Below are positions 8,786 through 17,018 of a stretch of DNA of 64,000 nucleotides, one piece after another. A model generated the notes under the pieces. The model ran no database searches. It was not told the DNA's origin and was given only the letters and a program-made list of their open reading frames with translations. Location of the stretch: NCBI GenBank assembly GCA_003134815.1, contig PLCO01000009.1:127010-191009 (forward strand). Direction: 5' to 3'. Origin of the DNA: Acidobacteriaceae bacterium. GTDB lineage: Bacteria > Acidobacteriota > Terriglobia > Terriglobales > Acidobacteriaceae. The number at the start of each line of letters is the position of its first letter. Positions within the stretch are counted from its first letter, which is position 1. The position numbers and the translations under genes were made by a program.

Positions 8786-9238
8786 TCAGATACCCAACTC
8801 CTGATCGTAGGCTGCGAGTTCAGCAAGGGCCGCCTTACGCTCCATATCGATCTGCCGCTTATAGGCCAGTGCGTTCTTGAGGGGAACACGGCGATGCGTT
8901 CCAACCTTGCGAAATTCAATCTTCCTCTCATCGAGCAGGCGAATGAAAGTCGGCCGGGAGATATTCAGCAGATCGGCAGCTTCCTGAGTAGTGAGTTCTG
9001 CATGAATGGGGATCAGTTTGACCGCATTGCCCCGGCTCATCTCATCCAGAATCTGAACGAGAAGATGGGCGGCCTGGGCAGGGATTTTGATCGATGGCTC
9101 TTTGAGGGAATCGATTGCCAGCAGATCGAACGGTGAAGTCGAATCCAGACGCAGAGCCAGGATCTTCCTGGTCTCCTTGGCCAGCTTGACGTCATCCTCC
9201 GAGGGAATGAAGGACATAAGTGGTGCGGCGGTAGACAT
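8786..9238 (-). CDS. Excisionase-type HTH antitoxin
   Basis: 150 residues from ATG 9238, preceded by GAGG at 9 bases; the longer frame upstream (to 9448) lacks a plausible start context. A MerR/Xis-like winged helix is visible at about residues 85-130: LTTQEAADLLNISRPTFIRLLDE, followed by a wing KVGTHRRVP. The N-terminal part is helical and probably binds the PIN toxin. It would repress its own promoter and neutralise the toxin encoded two bases downstream. Confidence 0.85.
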   Translation of the reverse strand: MSTAAPLMSFIPSEDDVKLAKETRKILALRLDSTSPFDLLAIDSLKEPSIKIPAQAAHLLVQILDEMSRGNAVKLIPIHAELTTQEAADLLNISRPTFIRLLDERKIEFRKVGTHRRVPLKNALAYKRQIDMERKAALAELAAYDQELGI

Positions 9239-9511
9239 GGCAATAAACCTCAACTGCAATTCTACACAATCGAAGCAAACGAACGCAAATGAAATATACG
9301 AAAGTCTGTTCGAATGTGAATCCGCTCGTAAGAATGAAGCCTGAGCAGCGCCGGGACAACGGTGTCGGAATAGCGAACTCTGGCGGTCGATTGGTGGTCC
9401 TATAAGGGTTCCTATGACGTCACTGGAAACTCTTTGATAGCCATCCAAGCTATCTTATTTCAATAACTTACAAATCTGCTGATCTCCTTCACGGAATCAT
9501 TCAGCAGCAAG

Positions 9512-10762
9512 TTACGGCTGCTTAGAACGGCGGCTGACGGCAAAGTGCGCAAGCAGAAGCAGGCAGCCGGCGGCAGTGATGACAGCGTCGGCTGCGGGCA
9601 TGGCGCGCGGGCCCCAAATGGCGTAGCCGCGACCATCGAGATACGTCATGTAGGCGACGGGAACATTGCCGATGGAGTTGATGATGGCGTAGCGCGAGCT
9701 GCCGCTTTTGCCTGAGCTGCCCAGAAACTCGAGCGCCACCCCGGTGAAGAGAGCGTAGCCGGCGCCGATGGTGAATAGAAAAAGAACGGTGCCGGTGAAG
9801 TAGGTGGCGGGGCGCAGAGGGCCAAGCGCAAAGATAGCCAGCGTGGCAGCATTCACAAGGCCCGCGAGCAAGAACGCGATGGGCGCGCGCACGCGAATCG
9901 GAATCAGCGATGCGGACAGCGCGCCCGCGGTCGTGAGGAGAGCGCCGGCCAGGCCGTTGACCCACGCTACCTGGTGGCCAGTGACGCCGTAGTCGCGAGC
10001 GAGCTGCGTAAGCAGGCCGATCATGGCTCCGCTACAGCATGGGCTAGCGATGAGCAGCGTGTACGGAATTGCCTTCCAGCACAGAAACGTGGACTTGAAC
10101 TCATTCCAAATGCGGGCTCGGGTTTGCCGCAGGCCGTGCTCTCTGATCATTGACTGCTCGGGCGCGGCCAAAGCCGCGAGCGATGGCAAGACGATCATGG
10201 CGGCGAGAATCCAGCCGAGAGTGCTGAGCGAGAGGCGGCCAGAGTAGGTGACCAGGATGTAAACCGCGATAGCGCCGAAAGCGAGCGAGCCGGATTGGTA
10301 GAAGCTGCTGGCGCGTCGGCGGCTCAACTCACTATGCAATGTGCCGAGGATTCCGCCGCAGGCTGCGACGACGAAGACGCCGAAACAGGCGCTGAGGAAT
10401 AAGAGGCCGACAGCTAGCGGCGATGCAAGCTGCGGTTGATGGAACGCGGCGACCATGGCGATGGCGGAGGCCAGGGCTGCAAGCAGGAGCCAGGTGCGGC
10501 GGCGCATCCAGAAATCGGTGAGCGGACCCCAGAGGAAGTAAATGGCGTGGGGAAGCGAGAGCAGCGCGGCGATGCTGGCTGCGCGGCCGGGGTCGACGCC
10601 TTCGTCGCGCAGGAGATAGGTAATGGCGCCGCCGATGAGGCCGAGGGAGATGACCGCGTCGGGAGTGATGAGGAAAGCGAAGAGCCAGGGACGATCGCGC
10701 GGAGCGGCTACGGATTGAGGGTCTTGTTGGGGGTCTGGGTCCGGCCGTAGCACTGGCGGCAT
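9512..10762 (-). CDS. MFS transporter (AmpG-like organisation)
   Basis: 416 residues with about twelve hydrophobic segments, the normal MFS length. The loop between helices 2 and 3 reads LWGPLTDFWMRRRTWLL, matching the MFS motif A (GxLaDrxGrrxxl) with a D and an RRR cluster. Overall it is closest in feel to the PAT/AmpG group of solute importers, but the substrate cannot be assigned. The first 25 residues are a cytoplasmic Pro/Asp-rich tail. It is a single gene, divergent from the J-domain gene at 11132 with a 370-base gap that contains a MITE-like element. Confidence 0.85.
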   Translation of the reverse strand: MPPVLRPDPDPQQDPQSVAAPRDRPWLFAFLITPDAVISLGLIGGAITYLLRDEGVDPGRAASIAALLSLPHAIYFLWGPLTDFWMRRRTWLLLAALASAIAMVAAFHQPQLASPLAVGLLFLSACFGVFVVAACGGILGTLHSELSRRRASSFYQSGSLAFGAIAVYILVTYSGRLSLSTLGWILAAMIVLPSLAALAAPEQSMIREHGLRQTRARIWNEFKSTFLCWKAIPYTLLIASPCCSGAMIGLLTQLARDYGVTGHQVAWVNGLAGALLTTAGALSASLIPIRVRAPIAFLLAGLVNAATLAIFALGPLRPATYFTGTVLFLFTIGAGYALFTGVALEFLGSSGKSGSSRYAIINSIGNVPVAYMTYLDGRGYAIWGPRAMPAADAVITAAGCLLLLAHFAVSRRSKQP

Positions 10763-10965
10763 GAGGGTTAGCGTAGCATGGAGCGGCTTTTGGGAGTGTC
10801 CCGAACGTGTCGGCGGATCAATATGGGAAAAGGGGTGGGGCGGCGATTTTGCTCTCGACTTGCCGCGCGGCGAGATCGTTGCCGGTTAGAATTCTCCAAC
10901 AAGAAACTCCCACGAATGCGGGATACCATGCTTATTCCGGCGTAGGCTAGACTTTGGACGGACTA

Positions 10966-11118
10966 TAGCATTTTCGGAATTGCTGTAGACCGGAAGCACA
11001 CGCTCAAGTGGCTTTTTCCTTAACCGGGGTCCCCACAGACTGGTCTTCGTCTGTGGGGTGGAAGTAAAAGCCACCTTTCAATGCCCTCAAAAAGTTTACG
11101 TGTATTCCGAAAATGCTC
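10966..11118. mobile_element. MITE-like element, 153 bp, with inverted ends around a hairpin repeat
   Basis: AGCATTTTCGGAAT at 10967..10980 is repeated in inverse at 11104..11117, and TA flanks both sides. Inside, GTGGCTTTT and AAAAGCCAC form a second inverted pair around the central hairpin repeat, so the whole element can fold into one long stem. It ends 13 bases before the ATG at 11132, next to its ribosome-binding site. Confidence 0.6.
11024..11061. repeat. Hairpin repeat, copy 3
   Basis: CCGGGGTCCCC with a perfect 10-bp stem (11031..11040 with 11049..11058), loop TGGTCTTC, then TGG. The loop and flanks match copy 1 while the stem differs with compensating changes. Confidence 0.75.
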
Positions 11119-11131
11119 TAACGGGAGAATC

Positions 11132-12046
11132 ATGGCCACGCCAACCGTTGACTACTACGAGTTTCTTCAGATAAGCCCCAACGCCGATGCTGAGACCATC
11201 CACCGTGTCTATCGATTCCTGGCGGCACGGCTGCACCCGGACAACAGCGAGACCGGCCATGAAGAAAACTTCCGGCTGCTCAAGGCTGCCTATGACGTTT
11301 TGTCGGACCCGCGGCGGCGCGCTGAATACGATGCCGCGCGAGCCAGGACCCAGGCAGCACCTGAACCGCTGGCTACGACGATCGACTTCATGGATGCGCT
11401 TGATGGCGAGCTGAACCGGCGGCTGGCGGTGCTGGCGGTACTTTACTACCGGCGGCGGACAAACCCGACCTTCCCCGAGGTTCCGCTTGTCGAGATCGAA
11501 CTGCGAATGGGATTCCCCCGCGACTACCTGGACTTTACGCTTTGGTATCTGCAGAGGAAGGGATACGTCACCAAGGCAGACAACGCGCAGTACACGCTCA
11601 CAGTGGATGGCGTTGACTTTGTGGAGACACAGCGAGCAAATATTCCAACCCTGCACAAATTGCTGACCAGCGGATCGGGGTCCAGCGTGGAGGATCTGTC
11701 ACGCACGCAATACAACGAAGCGGCTGTTGGGCCGGAACCGATTGCGGCGCCGGCAGAGCCAACCACCGTGGCGCCGAGACCGGCCTTTGCGAGACCCGCC
11801 CCACGCTTTCAATCGCGTCCACTAGATCAATCGAGACAAACGGCGCGCACATCGACGCCGATCATTCTGCCTGCATCCATGAGCTCAATAGATGACCGGC
11901 GCCGGGGCAGGCCAGAACGCCGCGTCGGCAAGCCCGACCTCCGCGACAAGAAAGTGGAGAGGCGTTTCCACCTGGAGGACCGGCGGGAGAAACTTGTGAC
12001 CCCGCAACCGTCCGCAACGCCGCTACTCGCGAACGGCGATTCCTAA
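11132..12046 (+). CDS. J-domain protein with a winged-helix-like middle domain
   Basis: 304 residues from ATG 11132, preceded by GGGAGA. Residues 5-70 are a DnaJ J domain with the HPD motif (RLHPDNS), so it can stimulate an Hsp70 ATPase. Residues 90-175 (LNRRLAVLAVLYYRRRTNP, then MGFPRDYLDFTLWYLQRKGYV and a beta hairpin) look like a winged helix. The C-terminal third is Pro/Arg-rich and probably disordered. There are no zinc-finger or client-binding domains, so it is not a classical DnaJ. It converges with ntrX and overlaps its 3' end by 24 bases. The role is unknown; recruitment of DnaK to a protein or nucleic-acid partner is a guess. Confidence 0.8.
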   Translation: MATPTVDYYEFLQISPNADAETIHRVYRFLAARLHPDNSETGHEENFRLLKAAYDVLSDPRRRAEYDAARARTQAAPEPLATTIDFMDALDGELNRRLAVLAVLYYRRRTNPTFPEVPLVEIELRMGFPRDYLDFTLWYLQRKGYVTKADNAQYTLTVDGVDFVETQRANIPTLHKLLTSGSGSSVEDLSRTQYNEAAVGPEPIAAPAEPTTVAPRPAFARPAPRFQSRPLDQSRQTARTSTPIILPASMSSIDDRRRGRPERRVGKPDLRDKKVERRFHLEDRREKLVTPQPSATPLLANGDS

Positions 12047-13402
12047 AGCCTTCATCTTGCGGTAAAGGTGGCTGCGCTCAAGACCGAGCAACTCGGCTGC
12101 GTGGCTGATGTTGTTGTGCGCCTCTTCAACCTTCTTCAGAATGTATTCACGCTCGTAGGCGTCGCGCGCCTGCTGCAGGCTTGAGAATTCCTCGGTGGAG
12201 CGTGAGCCGGCCTTGTGCGTAAGCGGCGGCAGATGCTTGCGCTCGATGCGCAGGACGCGGGGATTGAGGATGAGGACGCGCTCGATGACATTCTTGAGCT
12301 CGCGCACGTTTCCGGGCCAACGATATTCGGAAAGCGCATTGAGGGCTTCATCGCCGATTTCAACGCGCGGGCGGCCATACTGGCGTCCGAATTCGAGAAG
12401 AAACTCGCGCGCGAGGAGCGGAATATCCTGCCTGCGCTCGCGGAGCGGGGGCACGAAGAACGGCACTACGTTGAGGCGGTAAAAAAGATCCTCACGGAAG
12501 TTGCCCCTCGCAATTTCCTCCTCGAGATCCTTATTAGTGGAAGCGATGAGGCGCACGTCCACGCGCAGCGGCTGCGTTCCGCCCACAGGCGTGAACATCT
12601 GATCATCGAGGGCGCTGAGGACCTTGGCCTGTGTTTTGAGGCTCATGTCGCCCACTTCGTCGAGGTAGAGCGTTCCGCCGTCAGCGCGCTCAAGGGTGCC
12701 GCGATGCTCGGCGGGACCGGCTTGAGAGCCGGGGCCGAAGCCCTGGCCTACGCCGCCGCGGCGATAGCCGAATAGCTCGGCTTCGATGTGCGCTTCAGGA
12801 ATGGCGGCACAGTTGAGCTCGACGAAGACACCGTCGCGGCGCAGGCTTTCAGCATGGATGGAGCGCGCGATAAGTTCCTTGCCGGTGCCCGACTCGCCAT
12901 AAATCAGCACGCGACCGTTGCTGGGGGCCATGAGCTTGATCTGCTGACGCAGGGCCTTGAGCGGCACGCTCTCGCCGGTAAGTACAGCGGCGGCGCTGAA
13001 CTGGCGCTTGAATTCTTCGTTCTGCGTGCGCAGGCGGCGCGCGTCGACTGCATTCTTGAGGACGATCAGTGTTCGCTCAAGCGAGAGCGGCTTCTCAAGA
13101 AAGTCATAGGCGCCAAGCTTGGTAGCCTTGACGGCAGCCTCAATGGTTCCGTGGCCGCTGATGATGACAACTTCGGGCCGCATGTCAGGCGCGAGATCGC
13201 GAATCTCCGCAAGAAGCTCAAGACCGTCGCGGCCGGGGAGCCAGATGTCGAGCAGAACCACGTCGTAGGGCGTGTCCCGCAGCAGCACCATGGCTTCGTC
13301 CGCATCGGCTGCGCCGGCAACGCCGTAGCCTTCTTCGCGGAGGATTTCTTCGAGCGAAATCCGAATCTCCGTTTCATCGTCAACAACCAGGATGTGGTTC
13401 AT
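12023..13402 (-). CDS. ntrX: NtrX-type response regulator with AAA+ and Fis-type HTH domains
   Basis: 459 residues. The receiver domain (1-120) has the acidic pair DDE and the phospho-acceptor Asp in VVLLDIWLPG. The AAA+ domain (about 145-380) has Walker A GESGTGKE and Walker B GGTLYLDEVGDM. The Fis-type HTH (about 415-455) ends in AAELLGLERSHLYRKMKALG. The sigma-54 contact loop GAFTGA is absent: after ELFGY there is a Gly-rich stretch ending in HRGTLERA. NtrX proteins are known to depart from GAFTGA, so activation through sigma-54 is doubtful. It is translationally coupled to the kinase gene (ATGA overlap). Confidence 0.9.
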   Translation of the reverse strand: MNHILVVDDETEIRISLEEILREEGYGVAGAADADEAMVLLRDTPYDVVLLDIWLPGRDGLELLAEIRDLAPDMRPEVVIISGHGTIEAAVKATKLGAYDFLEKPLSLERTLIVLKNAVDARRLRTQNEEFKRQFSAAAVLTGESVPLKALRQQIKLMAPSNGRVLIYGESGTGKELIARSIHAESLRRDGVFVELNCAAIPEAHIEAELFGYRRGGVGQGFGPGSQAGPAEHRGTLERADGGTLYLDEVGDMSLKTQAKVLSALDDQMFTPVGGTQPLRVDVRLIASTNKDLEEEIARGNFREDLFYRLNVVPFFVPPLRERRQDIPLLAREFLLEFGRQYGRPRVEIGDEALNALSEYRWPGNVRELKNVIERVLILNPRVLRIERKHLPPLTHKAGSRSTEEFSSLQQARDAYEREYILKKVEEAHNNISHAAELLGLERSHLYRKMKALGIAVRE

Positions 13403-15681
13403 GAGGCGACGCCCTTCGCGGGTTCCGCGGCGGCCAAAGCAGGCGCATTCGATGCAGCCTGTTCCACCAATGGAAGGCGCAGCAGAAAACGCGCGCCCTT
13501 GGGGACGTTAGCCTCAGCGCTGATGGAGCCACCGTGTTCCTGGACGATTTTGGCGGCGATGGAGAGGCCGAGGCCCGAACCGCGGCGCTTGGTTGAGTAG
13601 AACGGCAGAAAAAGCCGCTCGCGAATTTCGTCGCTCAATCCGGGGCCCGTATCGGAGACGGTGACTTCAGCGGCTGTGCCATCTTCGCTGAGGGCAGTGC
13701 GCAGGCCGAGGACGCGCAGCAGACTTCCGTTCATGGCTTCGGCGGCGTTGTCGATGAGGTTGGCGAGGGCGCGGCGAATGGCCTCAGGATCGGCGAGGAC
13801 TGGAGGCAGGCCGGACTCGAGATTGCGCTGCACGGTGATGCCCTCAAGCCTGCCGCCAAAGAGCGCGAGGGCTTCTTCGACGATCTGATTCATGTCGCAC
13901 GGGCGGGGTTGCGGCGCGGGAAATTGCGCCAGCGCGGAGAACTGGTCCACCAGCATGCGCAAAGTGGCGACGCAGCCGAGAATGACCTCAGTGCATTTGC
14001 GGATGATGTTCGGCGATTCCGGCTGGCCGCGATCGAGATGCCTGCCGATGCGTTCGGCGCTAAGGGCGATGGGCGTGAGCGGATTCTTGATCTCATGCGC
14101 GACCTGCTGCGCCACTTCCTTCCATGCTAGCTGCCGCTGCGCACGAAGGAAGTCCGTGGTGTCTTCAACCACCAGTACCGAGCCGGATTGGCCACCGCCA
14201 AGATCGAGGCGCGCGCAGGTGATGGCCAGATGGAGAGTACGCCCACGCGCGTGGTACTCCAATTCAGTGGATGCGGCGCCCATGCGGCCGGCGCGGCGGA
14301 TTACCCTGGCCAGTTCCTCGGCAAACTCTTCGGGCAGCAGCGCTTCAATATTCTCATCGGCCAGGGGGGCGTCCGGCCTGAGGCCCATTAACGCGGCAAA
14401 AGCGCGGTTGGCCTGCAGCACGACGCCAGAGCCGTCGAGAGTGACGACTCCGGAAGGAATTGTTTCAACGATGGTCTCTAACTCGCGGCGGCGCTCCTCG
14501 ACGGCCAGATTAGCCGTGGTGAGCTGCGCCTGAGCAGACTGCGCCAATTGACGGCTCGACTCAAGATCCGAGGCCATGTGATTGAAGGAGTGAACCAGAT
14601 CGCCCATCTCACCGGTAGCGATAGTGTCAATGCGCTGTTCGTACTTGCCGGCAGCAATGGCATCCATGGCGTCGGCCAGCGCCTCGACGGGACGGGTGAT
14701 CTGCTTGGAGAGGAAGACCGCAAGCCAGACGCTGGAAAAGAAGATGAAAACGGTGACCAGCAAAAGCGTGAGGGACAAGGTGGCGCGAATGACGCGGCGG
14801 GAACGGAAGAGCTGCAGATACTCTTCAGCGCCGGAGCGGATGCGGGCGGTGGTTGCGTTCAGGCCATTGGGCATGGGCAGCACCGCGATCACGATCTTGC
14901 CCGAGGGGGTCACTGCCATGCCGACGGCGTTTTCCTGGCCAGCGACGTCAACCACCGGACTTTTATTTTGTTGCGCCGCCAAGAGGATACCGGACGAGAG
15001 CGGCCCGCGAAGCGGAATTTCTTTCCAATCGGAGTCAGGAGCCGACGCACGGAGGGAAACTGAACTCGATTCGGGCGGAGCCTGGAAGCTGGCGAGCATC
15101 CGCATGTTGTTGCCGTAAACGAGAAGAAAGCCGCCCTGTAAGGTACGACGGCGCGAACTCATCGTTTGCTGGAGCGCTTGTGCGTCGCCATCGGTTGCGC
15201 CGCTTTCAGCTACCGATTGCGCTTCACTGCGCGCGTTGTTGGCCACGTATTCGACCAGCTCCTGCACCACGCTGGTGGAGTCGTTTCGCAACTGCGACGC
15301 GTCCGGCGAGAACCACCGCTCCAGCGAGTGGTTGAGCAAGTAGTAGCTGAAGAGAAACATGAGAGCGGCGGGCATGAACGTGATGATGACCGCGCCGATG
15401 ACCATGCGAGAGCGCAGGCGCGCGCCTACGCCGCTGCTGCCCTGCCCAACATAAACCTTGAGAACGGTGCGAAAAAGCAGGACAAGCAGCAGGAGCAACA
15501 ACAGAAAAAGCAGGACTTCAAGAACCGTGAGGGCAATGGTTTGCGCGTAGGTTGCGGGATCGAGGAAATTGACGTTGGAGGTGTTGAACCATGTCAGCGT
15601 TCCCAGCAAGACAAAGACGAACAGCGCGCCGGCTGCGAGCATGGCGATGGTTCGATGCCGCGAATCGGCGAGGAAACGCAT
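13399..15681 (-). CDS. ntrY: NtrY-type membrane sensor histidine kinase
   Basis: 760 residues from ATG 15681; a TTG at 15747 is possible but would run into the disrupted gene upstream. N-terminal membrane helices (about 15-35, 48-75, 95-120) flank a periplasmic sensor region ending in another helix near 310-330. A HAMP domain, a PAS domain (about 400-500) and a HisKA/HATPase core follow. The phospho-acceptor is His529 in QVAHEIKNPLTPI; N-, G1- and G2-boxes are intact (DNAAEA, DTGPGL, GSGLGLS). It overlaps ntrX by four bases. The pair would sense an envelope or redox/nitrogen-type signal, but the ligand is unknown. A TATAAT sequence lies about 10 bases upstream of the ATG. Confidence 0.9.
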   Translation of the reverse strand: MRFLADSRHRTIAMLAAGALFVFVLLGTLTWFNTSNVNFLDPATYAQTIALTVLEVLLFLLLLLLLVLLFRTVLKVYVGQGSSGVGARLRSRMVIGAVIITFMPAALMFLFSYYLLNHSLERWFSPDASQLRNDSTSVVQELVEYVANNARSEAQSVAESGATDGDAQALQQTMSSRRRTLQGGFLLVYGNNMRMLASFQAPPESSSVSLRASAPDSDWKEIPLRGPLSSGILLAAQQNKSPVVDVAGQENAVGMAVTPSGKIVIAVLPMPNGLNATTARIRSGAEEYLQLFRSRRVIRATLSLTLLLVTVFIFFSSVWLAVFLSKQITRPVEALADAMDAIAAGKYEQRIDTIATGEMGDLVHSFNHMASDLESSRQLAQSAQAQLTTANLAVEERRRELETIVETIPSGVVTLDGSGVVLQANRAFAALMGLRPDAPLADENIEALLPEEFAEELARVIRRAGRMGAASTELEYHARGRTLHLAITCARLDLGGGQSGSVLVVEDTTDFLRAQRQLAWKEVAQQVAHEIKNPLTPIALSAERIGRHLDRGQPESPNIIRKCTEVILGCVATLRMLVDQFSALAQFPAPQPRPCDMNQIVEEALALFGGRLEGITVQRNLESGLPPVLADPEAIRRALANLIDNAAEAMNGSLLRVLGLRTALSEDGTAAEVTVSDTGPGLSDEIRERLFLPFYSTKRRGSGLGLSIAAKIVQEHGGSISAEANVPKGARFLLRLPLVEQAASNAPALAAAEPAKGVAS

Positions 15682-15891
15682 GGCGCGATTATAGAAGGAA
15701 CGGTGAAAAGGCAGTAGGGAATGGTAGTGGGCTACTTTGATTCCCAAACATTTCTGTGCCTTGCATAATCGAACGACTGTTTGAGATGCGCGACCAGACC
15801 GTAGGCGGCAGCCTTCTCGATGAGTATCTTCAACAGGACCTCATCGGGATACCTGTCATGGCCGAGTCCAATTGCTGCCGCCTGAGCGCTA

Positions 15892-16792
15892 GAGCCTGTT
15901 ATTAACTTCAAGCGAGTAACCTGAAGAGGTTTGCGATCATGAGGCAGGCGAAAGCCAGGAAGTGGAAGGCTCCGAGGGTAGTGGCGAGTCTTTCGTAGTC
16001 GCGCGCCAGGCGGCGGAAGCGGGCGGCCCAGCCCAGGCGAAGCTTCTCTCCACCACCCACCTTCTCGGCAGCAAGACGAAGCCGCGCTTGGCTTCGGTAT
16101 GCTTGACGACTTCCAGTTGGATGCCATGCTCGGCGGCCGCTTCTTCAGCCGCCTCTCCCGTGTAGCCTTGATCCACGTAAGCCAGTTCGACATTCTCCTC
16201 CGTGATCTGCTGCACCTGCCGGGCCAGTTCGCCGACCTGTGCACGATCCTGCTCATCGGCCGACGTAACATGAAGGGCGAGCAGATGGCCCAGCGTGTCC
16301 ACAGCCGCATGGACCTTCGATCCTTTGCGCCGTTTGGCTCCATCGTAGCCGGCTCGCGCGCCAGACTCCGGCGTCGATTGCAGGGTGCGGCTGTCCAGGA
16401 TCATGGCCGTCGGCTGCGACTTGCGCCCCGAGAACTCGCGCAACAGCATGCGCAGATCCTCGACCATGGTCTCGAAACATCGGGCGCGAATCCAGCGCTG
16501 CGTCTGTTGATAGACCACCGGCCAGGGAGGAAGATCGTTGGGCATGTAGCGCCACTGGCCGCCGGTACGCACGATGTAGCGTAGCCCATTGAACACCGCG
16601 CGAAGACTATACTCCCGCTGCTCGGAGTCCTCCCGGCACAGCGCCAGATACGGCGCCACAAAGGCCACTCCTCGTCTGTCACATCGCTGGGATAGCCGAT
16701 TTGCCCCTTGTTCCCCATGCCTCCACCGTCTGCGACAACGAGGCACTCGGATATTGCTTTGATTCCAAAGGAATAAAGTTAATAACAGGCTC
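15892..16792 (-). mobile_element. IS5-family insertion sequence, 901 bp, with inactivated transposase
   Basis: The terminal inverted repeats GAGCCTGTTATTAACTT (15892..15908) and its inverse (16776..16792) are perfect over 17 bases. TA flanks both ends inside the palindrome CTAG, the target preference of this IS family. A single transposase gene fills the element but carries two frameshifts. The element splits a small gene upstream of ntrY. Confidence 0.9.
15908..16718 (-). pseudogene. IS5-family DDE transposase with two frameshifts
   Basis: The intact product would be about 268 residues. It starts [18 protein letters not shown] (ATG 16718), then needs a +1 base correction near 16663..16667, where GGG appears to have become GG, to continue as [12 protein letters not shown]. 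The DDE core follows, with Asp in MILDSRTLQ and in [12 protein letters not shown] and the final Glu in WVVERSFAW. Near 16026..16035 a tandem GCCCA GCCCA (5-bp duplication) shifts the frame again, and the true end ([12 protein letters not shown] ... to a TGA at 15908) lies in another frame. With two separate lesions the transposase is dead. Confidence 0.85.
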
Positions 16793-17018
16793 TAGTTGAT
16801 GTTGAAGCTCGTTTATGCCTTTGAAGGCTCTGACTTGTTCGATTCCTTCAAGATCGAGGCTAAAGGCGCGGCAATGGATCGTAAGTTGTTGCGAAACAAG
16901 AGAGAGGAAAATTTGCTTGCTGTGGTCCGGCAAGGCTACGTACCACTCCCACAATTCTTCGCTATTCATGCCGCCCTTTTTGACTCCCGCTTTTAGGACT
17001 CCCTGAGCTCTGCAACGA

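Larger units (their letters stand above)
15732..16969 (-). pseudogene. Small gene split by the IS element (two coding fragments)
   Basis: The 5' fragment (16796..16969) starts with ATG and reads MNSEELWEWYVALPDHSKQ, continuing about 58 residues to the IS edge. The 3' fragment (15732..15889) reads a coherent helical protein end (PDEVLLKILIEKAAAYGLVAH) and stops at TAG. Together they would give a protein of about 110 residues of unknown function. Joining them over a single CTAG target copy puts them out of frame by one base, whereas keeping both CTAG copies restores the frame. So either the insertion was imprecise or another indel occurred. It ends about 50 bases before ntrY. Confidence 0.55.

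Noticed and set aside
16020..16040. Programmed -1 frameshift in the IS transposase
   Set aside because: A 5-bp tandem duplication explains the shift better, and a second frameshift at the other end shows decay.
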